A stretch of 64,000 nt of DNA, from NCBI GenBank assembly GCA_043228905.1, contig JBHGNT010000020.1, positions 11,966,001 through 12,030,000 of the forward strand. Direction: 5' to 3'. Positions 55,241 to 64,000 of this stretch are shown here, piece after piece (the stretch's first letter is position 1; the number at the start of each line of letters is the position of its first letter). This DNA comes from Azolla caroliniana (taxonomy: Eukaryota; Polypodiophyta). The notes beneath the pieces were generated by a model that saw only the letters and a program-made list of their open reading frames with translations, made no database searches and was not told the DNA's origin. Made by a program: the position numbers and the translations under genes.

Positions 55241-55344
55241 AGAGGGCTGCCAAGGCGTGGGGCCGAGACAGCCCGGACACTCGGAAAAGACCCTACGACT
55301 GTACGATAGGTAGGGGATTTTGCTTCTCCGACAACTGAGGGTGT

Positions 55345-58300
55345 ATGATGGTCGACATCGTTGGCCGAGAAAAGACAAGGGCGGAAGAGCGACTTCGAGC
55401 GTGCGGAGTTCTCGGCCCGGACGAGGAAATCAGCGGAGCCGTGGAGGCGGTCTCCTTTGACGACACCTTAGGGATGCTGAGGAAGGTTGCCGGAGAAGAC
55501 CTTAACGAAGACCGGACGATACCGGTATGTTCCGAAGAGATGTACGAAGTCATCGCCGACTTCAGTCGGGGGCTCGGGACGGATCAGACGGCCCGAGTTA
55601 GCACAAAGTACAAGACTGTGGACCGGAAGGTAAGGCCAGTCGCGGCACCCTTACCGGAGGGCAGCGAGTCCCGGATCAGAGGGGTTGCGTCGGACCCCAG
55701 TTTACGAGATCCGGCCTGCATAGGGCACACCTTCACCGACGGGACGCTCCGGGAGCTCAAAATCGGTGGGGGCGGGTTCCTACTGCCGGCGGAGGAAGAC
55801 CGGTTTCGGAGGATGCTCGGAAGGCACGGGAAAGCCTTCGCATTCTCACCGGAAGAGATCGGGTGCGTAGACCCGACGATCGTGGAGCCGATGGTGATAT
55901 TCACGGTACCGCATGTGCCGTGGAATCTCAAGCCGATTCCGGTACCGAGAGCTCACATCCCGAAGTTGATGGAGCTATTGAGGCAGAAAGTAGATATGGG
56001 CATTCTTGAACCGTCGAGTGCCCCATACTCGAACCGATGGTTTACTGTACCGAAGAAAAACGGAACGCTGCGCTTCATCCAAGACCTGCAGCCGGTCAAC
56101 AGAGTGACCATTCGAAACGCAGGAATCGGACCGACCATAGACGAGTTCGCGGAGGCCTTTGCCGGAAGGTCGATTTACTCGGTCGGTGATCTGTACTCAG
56201 GGTACGACCAGTTCCAGCTAGCCGTGGAAAGCAGAGACATTACGACGATGCGAACTCCCCTCGGCCTAGTGCGAATGTGTACCCTGCCACAGGGAGGGAC
56301 CAACTCGGTGGCCCACATGGTGAATGCAATGAACAAGGTACTGAGGGATTGCATCCCGGACATCACCATGCCGTTTCTAGACGACATCCCTATCAAAGGG
56401 TGCCCGGTGGAAGAGAAGGACGAGACACTTGGGCCGGACGGATGCCGGCGATTCGTTGCAACACACATCGACGACTGCGAGAAAGTGCTACAAAGGCTAG
56501 AGGAGGCGAGGCTCACCTTCTCCGGGGAGAAATCGGCCTTCGGGCAATCAGAAATCCTGGTGGTCGGGCATCTATGCGGACCATATGGCCGGAAGCCGTC
56601 TCCGGCAAAGGTAGAAGCCATCTCCGCGATGAAGACCGATTGTAGCTCGGTTACGGAAGTTCGGAGGTTCCTAGGGGCATGCGCGTTCTACCACATATGG
56701 ATCCCGCATTACGCCCACGTTGCGGAGCCGCTATACGGGTTGTTGAAGAAAGGGCAAAAATTCGAATGGCGAGACGAGCATACGGAGTCGGTCCGGAAGC
56801 TGAAGGAAGCTCTTGCGGCAGCACCAGCGCTCCGGAAGGCTGTCTACGGGAAGGGTACCCCGGTATGCATAACGGTGGATACGAGTCCGACCGGGATCGG
56901 ATGGGTCGTCAACCAAGAAGACGAGGACGACATTCGGTTCCCGATCCGATTCGGCGCGAAGGTCCTCAGTGAGCGACAGCGAGGTTACGCCCAGGTTAAA
57001 CGTGAACTCTGGGGTATCGTTTCGGCAGTAAAGGCCGACAAAGACTACCTGATCGGGGCAGAAGTGATTATCGAGACGGATTGCCTGCCAATTCTCGGCA
57101 TGGTTTCCGGGTGCGCGACACCGGACCTGGCGATGCTCAGGTGGATAGCGTACGTCAAGTCCCTGGACCCGGAAATACAACACATTTCCGGAAAGGATAA
57201 CGCCATGGCCGACATGCTTTCGAGGGCAAGGTTTGATGACGAGGGCGGCATGGTTTCGGAGGACGAAGAAGTTGGCGTGGACTTCTTCGAGTCAGCGTAC
57301 GTGACAACTGATGGGACGAGCACTCCGGCGCTTAACGACTTCGACGAGAGCAAGTACGACGGCGAGTGGCTCTGGATTGGTGGGTTTTTGAGGACGATGA
57401 CGCCAGATGCGTCATGGACGAGGGACGAGGCAAACCGGATCCGGAAGAAAGCTTACCGATTCTTTCTCCGGGACGGATACTTATGGAAGCACCCGAAGAG
57501 GAGGGACGGCGCTCCGCTCCGGGTGGTGGCGATGAAGGAAGAACAGGAGGAGCTGCTGACGGCCTACCACGACAGCCCTTGGGCTGGACACCGTGGAACC
57601 TGGGCCACGTTCGAGAAGATAAAGGGGAAGTACTGGTGGCCGGGACTGTACCGGGACGTGCATCGATTCGTGACAACTTGCGAGAGCTGTCAGATGCACT
57701 CCATAGTCCGACACCGGGACGAACTTCACCCTACGTACCCTCCGACCATCCACTTCAAATGGATGGTAGACCTGGTAACGATGCCGATGGGAATAGGACA
57801 GATGCGGTATCTAGTCCTGGCTCGGGAAGATCTAACGAACCAGGTGGAAGGCCGGGCCCTTCAGAACAAAACGACTGCGGCCGTATGTCGGTTCCTGCTC
57901 GAGGACGTAATATGCCAGTACGGGTGCGTCGGGAAGATCGTGGCTAATCGCGGGGAGTTGGACGCCGAAGAGGCCGAGGAGCTGTTCGACCGGTTAGGGG
58001 TCAAGCTCTCGCTTACCACTGCGTACAATCCAGAGGAAAATGGGAAGGTGGAGCGCGGACACAGACCGATCGTCAAGGCGTTAGTTCGGGCATGCGGAGG
58101 TCAAGTCGGGAACTGGCCGCGGCTACTGCCTTACGCGTTGTGGGCTGACCGGACTACGCACAGTTCGGTAACCGGATTCATGCCGGCAGAGCTCATGTTT
58201 GGGCAGAAGCCGATCATGCCGATCGAACGTACGGTCTCCTCATGGGCAACCGTGAACTGGAGAGACGAGATGAGCCGGGAGGAACTGTTGACGGCGCGCA

Positions 58301-58704
58301 TACGACAACTCGAGCAGAGACCGGAGGACGTGGAGCAGGCTGCGGAAAAGCTTCGGGTGGCCAGGATGAGGAGCAAAGCCCGGTTCGACCGGACGCACCG
58401 GCTCCGATCGAAGAAGATCGAGGAAGGCGACTGGGTGCTAGTTTACGACAGCAGCCTCGACAACCAGCACCGAGCGACACGGAAGTTCGCAAGAAGGTGG
58501 TTCGGGCCTTACGTGGTACAAAGCGCCAACGACAACGGGACGTACCATCTGGCGGAACTCGACGGTACGAGAATGGCGATACCGGTAGCTGGGAAGCGGA
58601 TCAAGACGTTCAAGAAGCGTCACGACGACGAGCCGGATCCGGTTGACTTGGACCGCGACGACGAGCGATCCGAAACCGAGGAAGAACCGACGGGCGGAGA
58701 ATGA
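55345..58704 (+). CDS. gypsy-C pol: reverse transcriptase, RNase H, integrase
   Basis: A 1119-codon open frame. RT (about residues 190-420) includes EPSSAPYSNRWFTVPKKNGT, LYSGYDQFQLAVE and the active site MPFLDDIPIKGC. RNase H (about 500-650) includes TVDTSPTGIGWVVNQ, KRELWGIVSAV, ETDCLPILGMV and DMLSRARF. Integrase follows with zinc site HDSPWAGHRG...TTCESCQ, FKWMVDLVTMP (first Asp), VANRGELDAEE where Asn replaces the second Asp, and NPEENGKVERGH (Glu). The C-terminal fold is WFGPYVVQSANDNGTYHLAE. The ATG at 55345 is convenient but not conserved in gypsy-A. An in-frame TGA lies three codons upstream, where A and B have GGA. Integration activity is therefore probably lost. Confidence 0.85.
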   Translation: MMVDIVGREKTRAEERLRACGVLGPDEEISGAVEAVSFDDTLGMLRKVAGEDLNEDRTIPVCSEEMYEVIADFSRGLGTDQTARVSTKYKTVDRKVRPVAAPLPEGSESRIRGVASDPSLRDPACIGHTFTDGTLRELKIGGGGFLLPAEEDRFRRMLGRHGKAFAFSPEEIGCVDPTIVEPMVIFTVPHVPWNLKPIPVPRAHIPKLMELLRQKVDMGILEPSSAPYSNRWFTVPKKNGTLRFIQDLQPVNRVTIRNAGIGPTIDEFAEAFAGRSIYSVGDLYSGYDQFQLAVESRDITTMRTPLGLVRMCTLPQGGTNSVAHMVNAMNKVLRDCIPDITMPFLDDIPIKGCPVEEKDETLGPDGCRRFVATHIDDCEKVLQRLEEARLTFSGEKSAFGQSEILVVGHLCGPYGRKPSPAKVEAISAMKTDCSSVTEVRRFLGACAFYHIWIPHYAHVAEPLYGLLKKGQKFEWRDEHTESVRKLKEALAAAPALRKAVYGKGTPVCITVDTSPTGIGWVVNQEDEDDIRFPIRFGAKVLSERQRGYAQVKRELWGIVSAVKADKDYLIGAEVIIETDCLPILGMVSGCATPDLAMLRWIAYVKSLDPEIQHISGKDNAMADMLSRARFDDEGGMVSEDEEVGVDFFESAYVTTDGTSTPALNDFDESKYDGEWLWIGGFLRTMTPDASWTRDEANRIRKKAYRFFLRDGYLWKHPKRRDGAPLRVVAMKEEQEELLTAYHDSPWAGHRGTWATFEKIKGKYWWPGLYRDVHRFVTTCESCQMHSIVRHRDELHPTYPPTIHFKWMVDLVTMPMGIGQMRYLVLAREDLTNQVEGRALQNKTTAAVCRFLLEDVICQYGCVGKIVANRGELDAEEAEELFDRLGVKLSLTTAYNPEENGKVERGHRPIVKALVRACGGQVGNWPRLLPYALWADRTTHSSVTGFMPAELMFGQKPIMPIERTVSSWATVNWRDEMSREELLTARIRQLEQRPEDVEQAAEKLRVARMRSKARFDRTHRLRSKKIEEGDWVLVYDSSLDNQHRATRKFARRWFGPYVVQSANDNGTYHLAELDGTRMAIPVAGKRIKTFKKRHDDEPDPVDLDRDDERSETEEEPTGGE

Positions 58705-58764
58705 AGGCTGGACCGGTTTTCTCCGTCCCAACACAATTTGGCGCATGCCGGTGGATGCGCGGTT

Positions 58765-58777
58765 AGGTGGGGGCGGA
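58765..58777 (+). other. gypsy-C polypurine tract
   Basis: AGGTGGGGGCGGA directly before the 3' LTR. Identical tracts precede the 3' LTRs of gypsy-A and gypsy-B. Confidence 0.8.
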
Positions 58778-59416
58778 TGTCGTGAAGAAAACCGTCCACA
58801 AGCGGAATCGGTGTACCGGAGCGTAGGAACTGACTCTTCATGCACGTGCGCCTTATGTTGTACATAGGAGATCCTAGGTAGATTCGGTAGGTAGGAAGTA
58901 AAGGGGAAACGGCTCCTTCCTTGCCTATAAAAGGAGGGAGACGAGGAGGGGCGAGGCATCGCGGAGAGTCGAGGACGAAGTGCTGTCAGTTTGCGTGCGA
59001 AGGCTTCTCTCTCTCTCTCTCTCTGGTTCGCAGACTCCATAGCTTCCTTCTGTGCAGGTTTCGGGAGGCTCGCGCTGCTCCGAGGAATGCCCGAGTGCTT
59101 CCGGCAGCACCTCCAACCTGTTCCTGTCTTTCTGTGCGTTTACGAACAGGTATCGGCATCTGTCCGCCGGCCTGTTTGGTTGTAACCGACTTCGTGTTTT
59201 GTTGTCTTAGTGTTCTTGATTGTTTGTCTTGTCAATACATACATACTTTCGTGTCTTTTGTGTCGCTGTCCCATTCGCGTCCTTGCGTCGAAGGGCCGTG
59301 TCCCTGTGAATCTACGCTCGCACGTAGTGGGTCTCTCTCTCTCTCTCTCTTACTCTTCGGTACAGGACCCCCGAGGTCCCGCCTCACTCCACGCATCCGC
59401 GAGGAATACCTCGACA
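58778..59416 (+). repeat. gypsy-C 3' LTR
   Basis: 639 bp. About 23 differences from the 5' copy, all within the first about 260 bp. TATA box at 58926. Confidence 0.95.
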
Positions 59417-59420
59417 ACGT

Positions 59421-59895
59421 CTTGCATTATAGTCAAGTGTTATGTTCTAACCAACAGATCCAAATAGATTATCATTTATGTATATCTTAGTATATTATTA
59501 GAAGATTATCTATTTTAAGTTCTAGGAGTTTTTAGAAAGTTCTAGAACTAGAAGGTTCTAGAATAGAATATTCTAGTGCATGTACTTCAACTCGCAGTAT
59601 AAATACTTGTAGCCTCCTTGGTCCTTTTCAAGGGATTCAAGCCAGTCACTGACATATTAATCTAGTTTCCTCGTTTCATGCCATATTGTCTCCTTGATAT
59701 TTATATTTGTCTTCATGCTCTCCAATTAATCCTAGCTTCCTAGGTTCATAGTCTCATCACTCACAACTCTATAATTCCTAGCCTTGTCACTTCCAGTTCC
59801 ATGTTTGTAGCCTTATCAGTCGTAGCCTCGTCATCCGTGCTCTATTGTAGTCTAGGGTTGGTGTGTCTGTGACACTTTGATTCTCTCACGGAGCA
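59421..59895 (+). promoter_or_regulatory. heat-shock-element promoter, possibly the remains of an LTR
   Basis: At 59535-59547 and 59551-59563 the sequence fits GAAnnTTCnnGAA perfectly, and at 59566-59573 there is GAAnnTTC. TATAAATA follows at 59598-59605, 25 bp downstream, so the unit is oriented plus. Heat-responsive plant LTRs (for example ONSEN) place HSE clusters just upstream of the TATA box. The segment TTTGGTGAA near 59899 resembles the primer site start of the gypsy elements, which would make 59895 an LTR end. No partner LTR was found, so the LTR idea is tentative. Confidence 0.5.
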
Positions 59896-59998
59896 AAATT
59901 TGGTGAATTTTTCACAACAAATGAATTTTAAAGCAGTTAAAGCATGGGATATCACTTTACGAAACATTAAGATTATTCATCAATGTATGGGGTAGCTA

Positions 59999-60535
59999 AT
60001 GTCCAGCGAAGACGAGGTCTTCTTCGACAATTCTCACAAGTTCTCTCTACGGGAAGTCTTCCTTGTAGGAGATTTCAATGCGAGAACCCAATCCCAACAA
60101 TGCACAATATTTCAGATGGATAGAAACCTCGAAATGTTGAATGTCGACCCTTTAGACTTAGACATAATGCGTACATCAAAGGATGAAGGTGCAGACACCA
60201 CAAGCTTTGGCCATCATTTGCTTGAACTTGGCAGCCGACACAAGATGATCATATATAATGGCTTAGCCAAGTGTCCGGGCTCGGAAGCGCTCACATGTTT
60301 CCCACATGGAGGAGGGGAAAGCATAGTTGATTACCTAATAGGATGCCCTGAAGCTACCCACATGGTTAACTCCTTCCGGGTGGCCCCATGCCCCATTGGT
60401 GCAGACCATAGCTTCCTATACTTTGAGCTAAAATGCGACACCTCCCACGCCACCAACTCTAGTCAACCAAACCATCACACCATAATACATTTCACACATG
60501 AGCTCGCTGACATCTACTCTCGACATGAACCCTAA
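59999..60535 (+). pseudogene. LINE endonuclease domain
   Basis: 178 codons with VFLVGDFNART (the GDFN motif), SIVDYLIGCPEA (the S-x-V-D-Y motif) and GADHSFLYFEL (the SDH-type catalytic His, here ADH). These are three conserved blocks of APE-like LINE endonucleases. The N-terminal catalytic Glu region is not visible, so the domain is incomplete. Confidence 0.8.
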
Positions 60536-60561
60536 ACCCCTAAACCCTAAACCCTAAACCC
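60528..60561. repeat. short interstitial telomere-type array
   Basis: Four to five units of CCCTAAA, one with an extra C, in 34 bp. The plant telomere repeat is TTTAGGG. It lies inside the LINE coding sequence between endonuclease and reverse transcriptase. Confidence 0.9.
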
Positions 60562-60584
60562 ATCTCTCCTCTTTTGATTCTTCC

Positions 60585-61834
60585 TTGCCTTTAGAGAACC
60601 TCACTACAAAACTCACACACACGCTTCACTCAGCAACAATTAGTAGCTTCCCATACACGAAACACTCCAATCATAGTAGAATAGGGTCTATGCCACAGAA
60701 CAAGTGGTATGATGAGGATTGTAGAGAGTTGTATAGACAACTTAAAGTGTCGCGACTTAGTGGTACTATTTCCTCGCTACAGGTTCGAAAACAAATGTGC
60801 AAGATGACACGTCGTAAAAGACGAGCTTGGGAAGCATCCCAATATTGGGAACTCTACCATATGCTCATGAGTAGGGATTGCATCCTTGCATGGAAGAGAC
60901 TACAGGAACCGCAACCACAAACACCCATCGAGGATCCCAATATTTGGCACACATATATCGAGAGACTCTACCATGTCCCGAACCAACCACCCATCCCATG
61001 CCTTCCACAACCCGACCTAACATGGGGACACTTTTCATGACCTCTAGGGTCACGAAGGTCATAAAAAAATTACAACATAGGAAATCCATGGACCACAAAG
61101 GATTGCGAGCCGAGCACATCATATATGATCGAGAGTGCCTAGCCCCCTTTCTCACTCTAATCTTCAACCGTGCCCTCGCTGAGGGTTTTCCACCACAATG
61201 GACCATGAACACAATGGCCCCTATACATAGAGGAGGGGACCCAATGGACCCAAATACATATAGGACCATTATGATAGGTCATACGCTCGCTAAACTATAT
61301 GGTGCGGTAATGGAAGCGGAACTCAACGATTATATGGAAACATTATGTCTTCGAGCACCTAAGCAGGCTGGCTTTAGACGAGCCTTCTCCACTATTGACC
61401 ATATCTTCACACTTAGGTGCTTAATTGACTAGACGAAGGCTCGTAAGAAGAAACTATATTGTTGCTTTGTGGACTTCCGCAAAACCTTTGACACAGTTCC
61501 TAAGGAGAAGTTGCTTGATAGACTTAACAACTTGGAGATACCAAATGACATGATCTGGGCCATTTATGCCCTATATGAGCAAGTCTTTGGGTGTGTAAGA
61601 TGCCCAAGTGGCCTATCCGATTGTTTCACTAGCACCATTAGTGTAAAACAAGGTTGCCCCCTATCACCGACTCTTTTTGGGATCTACATTGATGAGATCA
61701 CTAATTTTATTGCTCATAAGGGAGGCAAGGGAGTAGCTATTGGGGATACACAAGTTAGTCTCTTAGTCTACGCAGACGATATTGTCTTGCTCTCGAGTCA
61801 GAACACAACCTACAAAAGCATCTTGATGCCTTAG
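60585..61834 (+). pseudogene. LINE reverse transcriptase
   Basis: Frames 60585-61040, 60878-61432 and 61469-61834 cover the linker and RT. Linker: NKWYDEDCRELYRQLKVSRL. RT: KSMDHKGLRAEHIIYDRECL, RRAFSTIDHIFTLRCLID, MDFRKTFDTVPKEKLLDRLN (first Asp), VKQGCPLSPTLFGIYIDEI and LLVYADDIVLL (catalytic YADD, intact). One in-frame TAG lies near 61430. The linker and first RT part overlap in different frames, showing a frameshift near 61020. Confidence 0.85.
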
Positions 61835-62870
61835 ATGACTTTTGTACGCAATGAGGACTAGTAGTGAATCTAGCGAAAACTAAATTCCTTATCTTTCATA
61901 CATCGTCCTGATTTAGGAGTAAATGTCACCTAATCCTCTCTCATAAACTAGTTGAGGTAGTTGGATCATATGTATACTTGGGAGTCACTTTTAGTGCTCG
62001 TTCAGGTAAATTCTTGATGACCCAGGCAGCCAAAGATAGGGTAATGAGAGGGTATGCATCCCTCTCACTCTTAGAGAGACAATGCCACCATGCATACTTT
62101 CAAGAGCCACGGACTAAGGGATGGCTCTTCGACTCATTAGTAGCCCCTTCCCTCATGTATGCATAAGTAGTATGGGTCCCAGGTCTACCATCTTTCATGT
62201 GGACGCAATTAGAGAGACCTTTGGTGACGATGTTATCACGTCAACTCCGAAGCAAATTGATAGTACCACATGACATTATTAGAGCAGAGTTCAGTTTGCC
62301 CCCGATGTTAGTAGAAGCATTGTTTCAAGTGCTAGTTTTTATTCATCGGATACATAGCCAACCACAAGATAGGATATCCCGTCGAGCCTTTGAGGCATCT
62401 CGATCCCTACATGCGTCTAGAGACACTTAGAGCTCTTGGTATAACATTGTTGTGAGTTGGTTACTTGCAAACGGCATAGACATTAATAACCTAACCCCCC
62501 TTAAGTACAACCATGGGACTGACCAAACTCTAATATCTCATGAAGACCGTAATAAAGTGATACACCAAGAAATATGGAAAATTTACACTCGATATAAATG
62601 GATCACCCCACGAGAGCCACTCCCATCTAAAATGTTATACTATAAGGAACACTTATTGCACTTCTCTCAGATAGGTTTTATTACACGACCAAGATATCTA
62701 GATACATTCTTATCAAATGCACTAAGGGTGGCCATTAGACAACTTAGGATATCATCTCACCAACTTGAGATTGAGAATGGTCGAGCTAATAGAGTCCCTA
62801 GGGAGGAAAAGCTATGTAGGTTGTGCCACATAGAGATAGAGGATGAGTATCACTTCACATGCAAGTGACC
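61835..62870 (+). pseudogene. LINE RT thumb and C-terminal cysteine-rich region
   Basis: Frames 61978-62166, 62197-62430 and 62452-62868 continue the ORF2-like protein, with several stops. VEVVGSYVYLGVTFSARSGK near 61955 is the post-YADD motif. The end carries CRLCHIEIEDEYHFTCK, compatible with the zinc-binding segment at the end of LINE proteins. Confidence 0.75.
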
Positions 62871-63060
62871 AACTTATGCCGAGATACGAGTGGAATACCA
62901 AGACATATTAGGACCCTGTCCCACCCTCTCCAAAGTATTAGATACCCCGGACGTAAAGAGACTAGGTAAGTATATCTTAGAGCTAAAACAACATAGGGAG
63001 AATAAATTACAAAGTATTAACCATAACCCTTTTACTATTCATCAACTTGTAACTAGTGGA

Positions 63061-63485
63061 AGTTTTTAGGAACAAGGGGAGACGATGAATGTGGATACAC
63101 TTACGCCGCTCGGCCTCTCTCTTCCGGAAGCCGAAACGCAAAGAACTACCAAACGCCCTCGGATGTTGGGCTTCAAAACAAGTCGACACGGAGTAGAAAG
63201 GATTAAGAAGATAAGGGAATGTGAGCTATGTCGACTAGAAGCTATGGTTGGGGTACCTTTTACATTGGGACCATGGGCCACATCCACATCGAAACCCTTT
63301 GACCTCCCGTTTCTCTTCGAGAGACTTGGATGAAAATGAAATTAGGCCTAGTATAACATCATTTTCATTGTAGAACATGTTTGTTATTTTATTTTACTAA
63401 CACTATTTAGCTTAAAACCCTACTTTTATTTTTATTTTTTACTTTCGATGAATGGGTAAATATCCCATTTTTTGTTGTAAACCAT
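63061..63485. other. unassigned segment between two LINE pieces
   Basis: An 82-codon plus-strand frame (63085-63333) has mixed composition but matches nothing I recognise. It may be LINE tail or flanking sequence. The rest is AT-rich. Confidence 0.3.
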
Positions 63486-63489
63486 TTGT

Positions 63490-64000
63490 CTCATGGGCCA
63501 ATTTTGGCCTTAGAAGACGTTAATATATCTTTCTTTCTTTCTTTCTTTTCTAGGTGTAATGCATTGTTGATACATGCACCATTAGATGAGGATCTTTTGG
63601 ATATCCAAAGTCAATTGCATGTTATTATTTCTCAATTGCTATGCCAAAGTTATCGATATGCTAAGATGCAACAACTCAAGGATGGGCTCATAGATAATCA
63701 ATGTCAATCTCATTTGTTTTTCCAAGAATTACATCCTCCTTATGCTCGATCTAATGTGGTACATGTAAAGCAAGGGATGAACTTATAATGGATCCTACTA
63801 CGATAATTGACATATGTGTTCATTTCTTTAAGGGGTTGATTGATCCACAATTGTTAATGACAAATGAGGTGGGTAGAGCACACCATGAGTTTTGTGATGT
63901 GGTTGGATATATTGTGCATGACCTCATTAGTAATGAATTGAATGCGGATTTCACTGAGAATGAGGTGGACACGGTTTTAAGGTATCTTCTTAGTAGTAAA
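63490..64000 (+). pseudogene. fragment of a second LINE, linker between endonuclease and RT
   Basis: Residues such as LLCQSYRYAKMQQLKDGLID and SHLFFQELHPPYARSNVVHV fit the 'RxxWLxxGDxNTxFFF' linker of LINE proteins. After a one-base frame change near 63780, DPTTIIDICVHFFKGLIDPQ and FTENEVDTVLRYLLSSK fit the segment just before the RT. The window ends there, so the RT itself lies outside. Confidence 0.6.

Larger units (their letters stand above)
52427..59416 (+). mobile_element. gypsy-C: near-complete Ty3/gypsy element
   Basis: LTRs 52427-53069 (643 bp) and 58778-59416 (639 bp) start TGTCGTGAAG and end CTCGACA. The flanking duplication is ACGT (52423-52426 and 59417-59420). The primer site is TGGTGAACCCGACG at 53074, and polypurine tract AGGTGGGGGCGGA (58765-58777) abuts the 3' LTR. 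Gag-protease then RT-RNase H-integrase are on the plus strand, same family as gypsy-B. Pol is open for 1119 codons, but gag has one TGA, a second TGA closes the -1 frame just before the pol ATG, and the second catalytic Asp of integrase is Asn. The two LTRs differ strongly in their first 260 bp and not at all afterwards. Confidence 0.95.
59930..63060 (+). mobile_element. LINE (non-LTR retrotransposon), decayed
   Basis: Plus-strand domains occur in LINE order: an APE-type endonuclease, a reverse transcriptase with VYADDIVLLSSQN, and a C-terminal cysteine-rich segment LCRLCHIEIEDEYHFTCK near 62820. The coding line is broken by several stops (for example TAG near 61430) and frame changes. An array of telomere-type repeats interrupts it after the endonuclease. 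The 5' start is uncertain, and no poly(A) tail was identified near 63060. The RT style (FDTVPKEKLLDRL, VKQGCPLSPTLFGIYIDEI) differs from the LINE remnant at 16-17 kb, so two LINE lineages are present. Confidence 0.85.

Overview
The window is nuclear DNA of a land plant, most probably a flowering plant. It has two spliced host genes in AT-rich sequence, and about half of the window is transposable elements. Evidence for a plant includes a SAC51-type bHLH gene with its conserved upstream peptide, a plant-type acireductone dioxygenase gene, Ty1/copia elements primed by initiator tRNA-Met (TGGTATCAGA), and a short CCCTAAA telomere-type array. No bacterial, organellar or CRISPR features were seen.

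Layout. (1) 1-5.73 kb: a minus-strand bHLH gene whose 5' leader holds a spliced conserved uORF; a 78-bp minisatellite and a CT microsatellite lie just upstream. (2) 6.55-10.1 kb: no gene recognised, apart from degenerate repeats and a C24 run. (3) 10.1-38.0 kb: a transposon nest. A minus-strand LINE remnant is split by copia-1 (10904-16254, TSD GTAAC). Directly beside it is copia-2 (17162-37962, TSD GATAT). Copia-2 carries two solo LTRs (17488-18240 and 20194-20904) and, inside its 5' LTR, gypsy-A (23934-37930). Gypsy-A is itself split by gypsy-B (26674-33582). LTR divergence counted by eye falls in the order the nesting requires: copia-2 about 3.7%, gypsy-A about 2.2%, gypsy-B about 0.6%. (4) 38.0-39.1 kb: an old gypsy RT/RNase H remnant. 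(5) 39.34-40.96 kb: a small LTR element with one intact gag-like ORF and a tandemly duplicated 3' LTR. (6) 42.95-46.65 kb: a complete seven-exon acireductone dioxygenase gene on the minus strand, with a compound microsatellite of about 720 bp just upstream of its TATA box. (7) 49.0-50.1 kb: a Mutator-like TIR element with a perfect 9-bp TSD. (8) 52.4-59.4 kb: gypsy-C, the best-preserved gypsy copy, on the plus strand. (9) 59.4-64 kb: a cluster of heat-shock elements with a TATA box, then a decayed LINE that contains a telomere-like array, then the start of another LINE.

Functional logic. The bHLH gene belongs to the family whose translation is controlled by thermospermine acting on the uORF peptide. 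The dioxygenase works in methionine salvage, which recycles the methylthioadenosine released by polyamine and ethylene synthesis. The two pathways touch biochemically, but nothing here shows co-regulation. All autonomous-type transposons in the window are broken. The three gypsy copies share an apparent -1 frameshift signal between gag-protease and pol, and the same 4-bp target-site pattern. Element boundaries rest on LTR, TSD and PBS matches read directly from the sequence; family names rest on recognised motifs.
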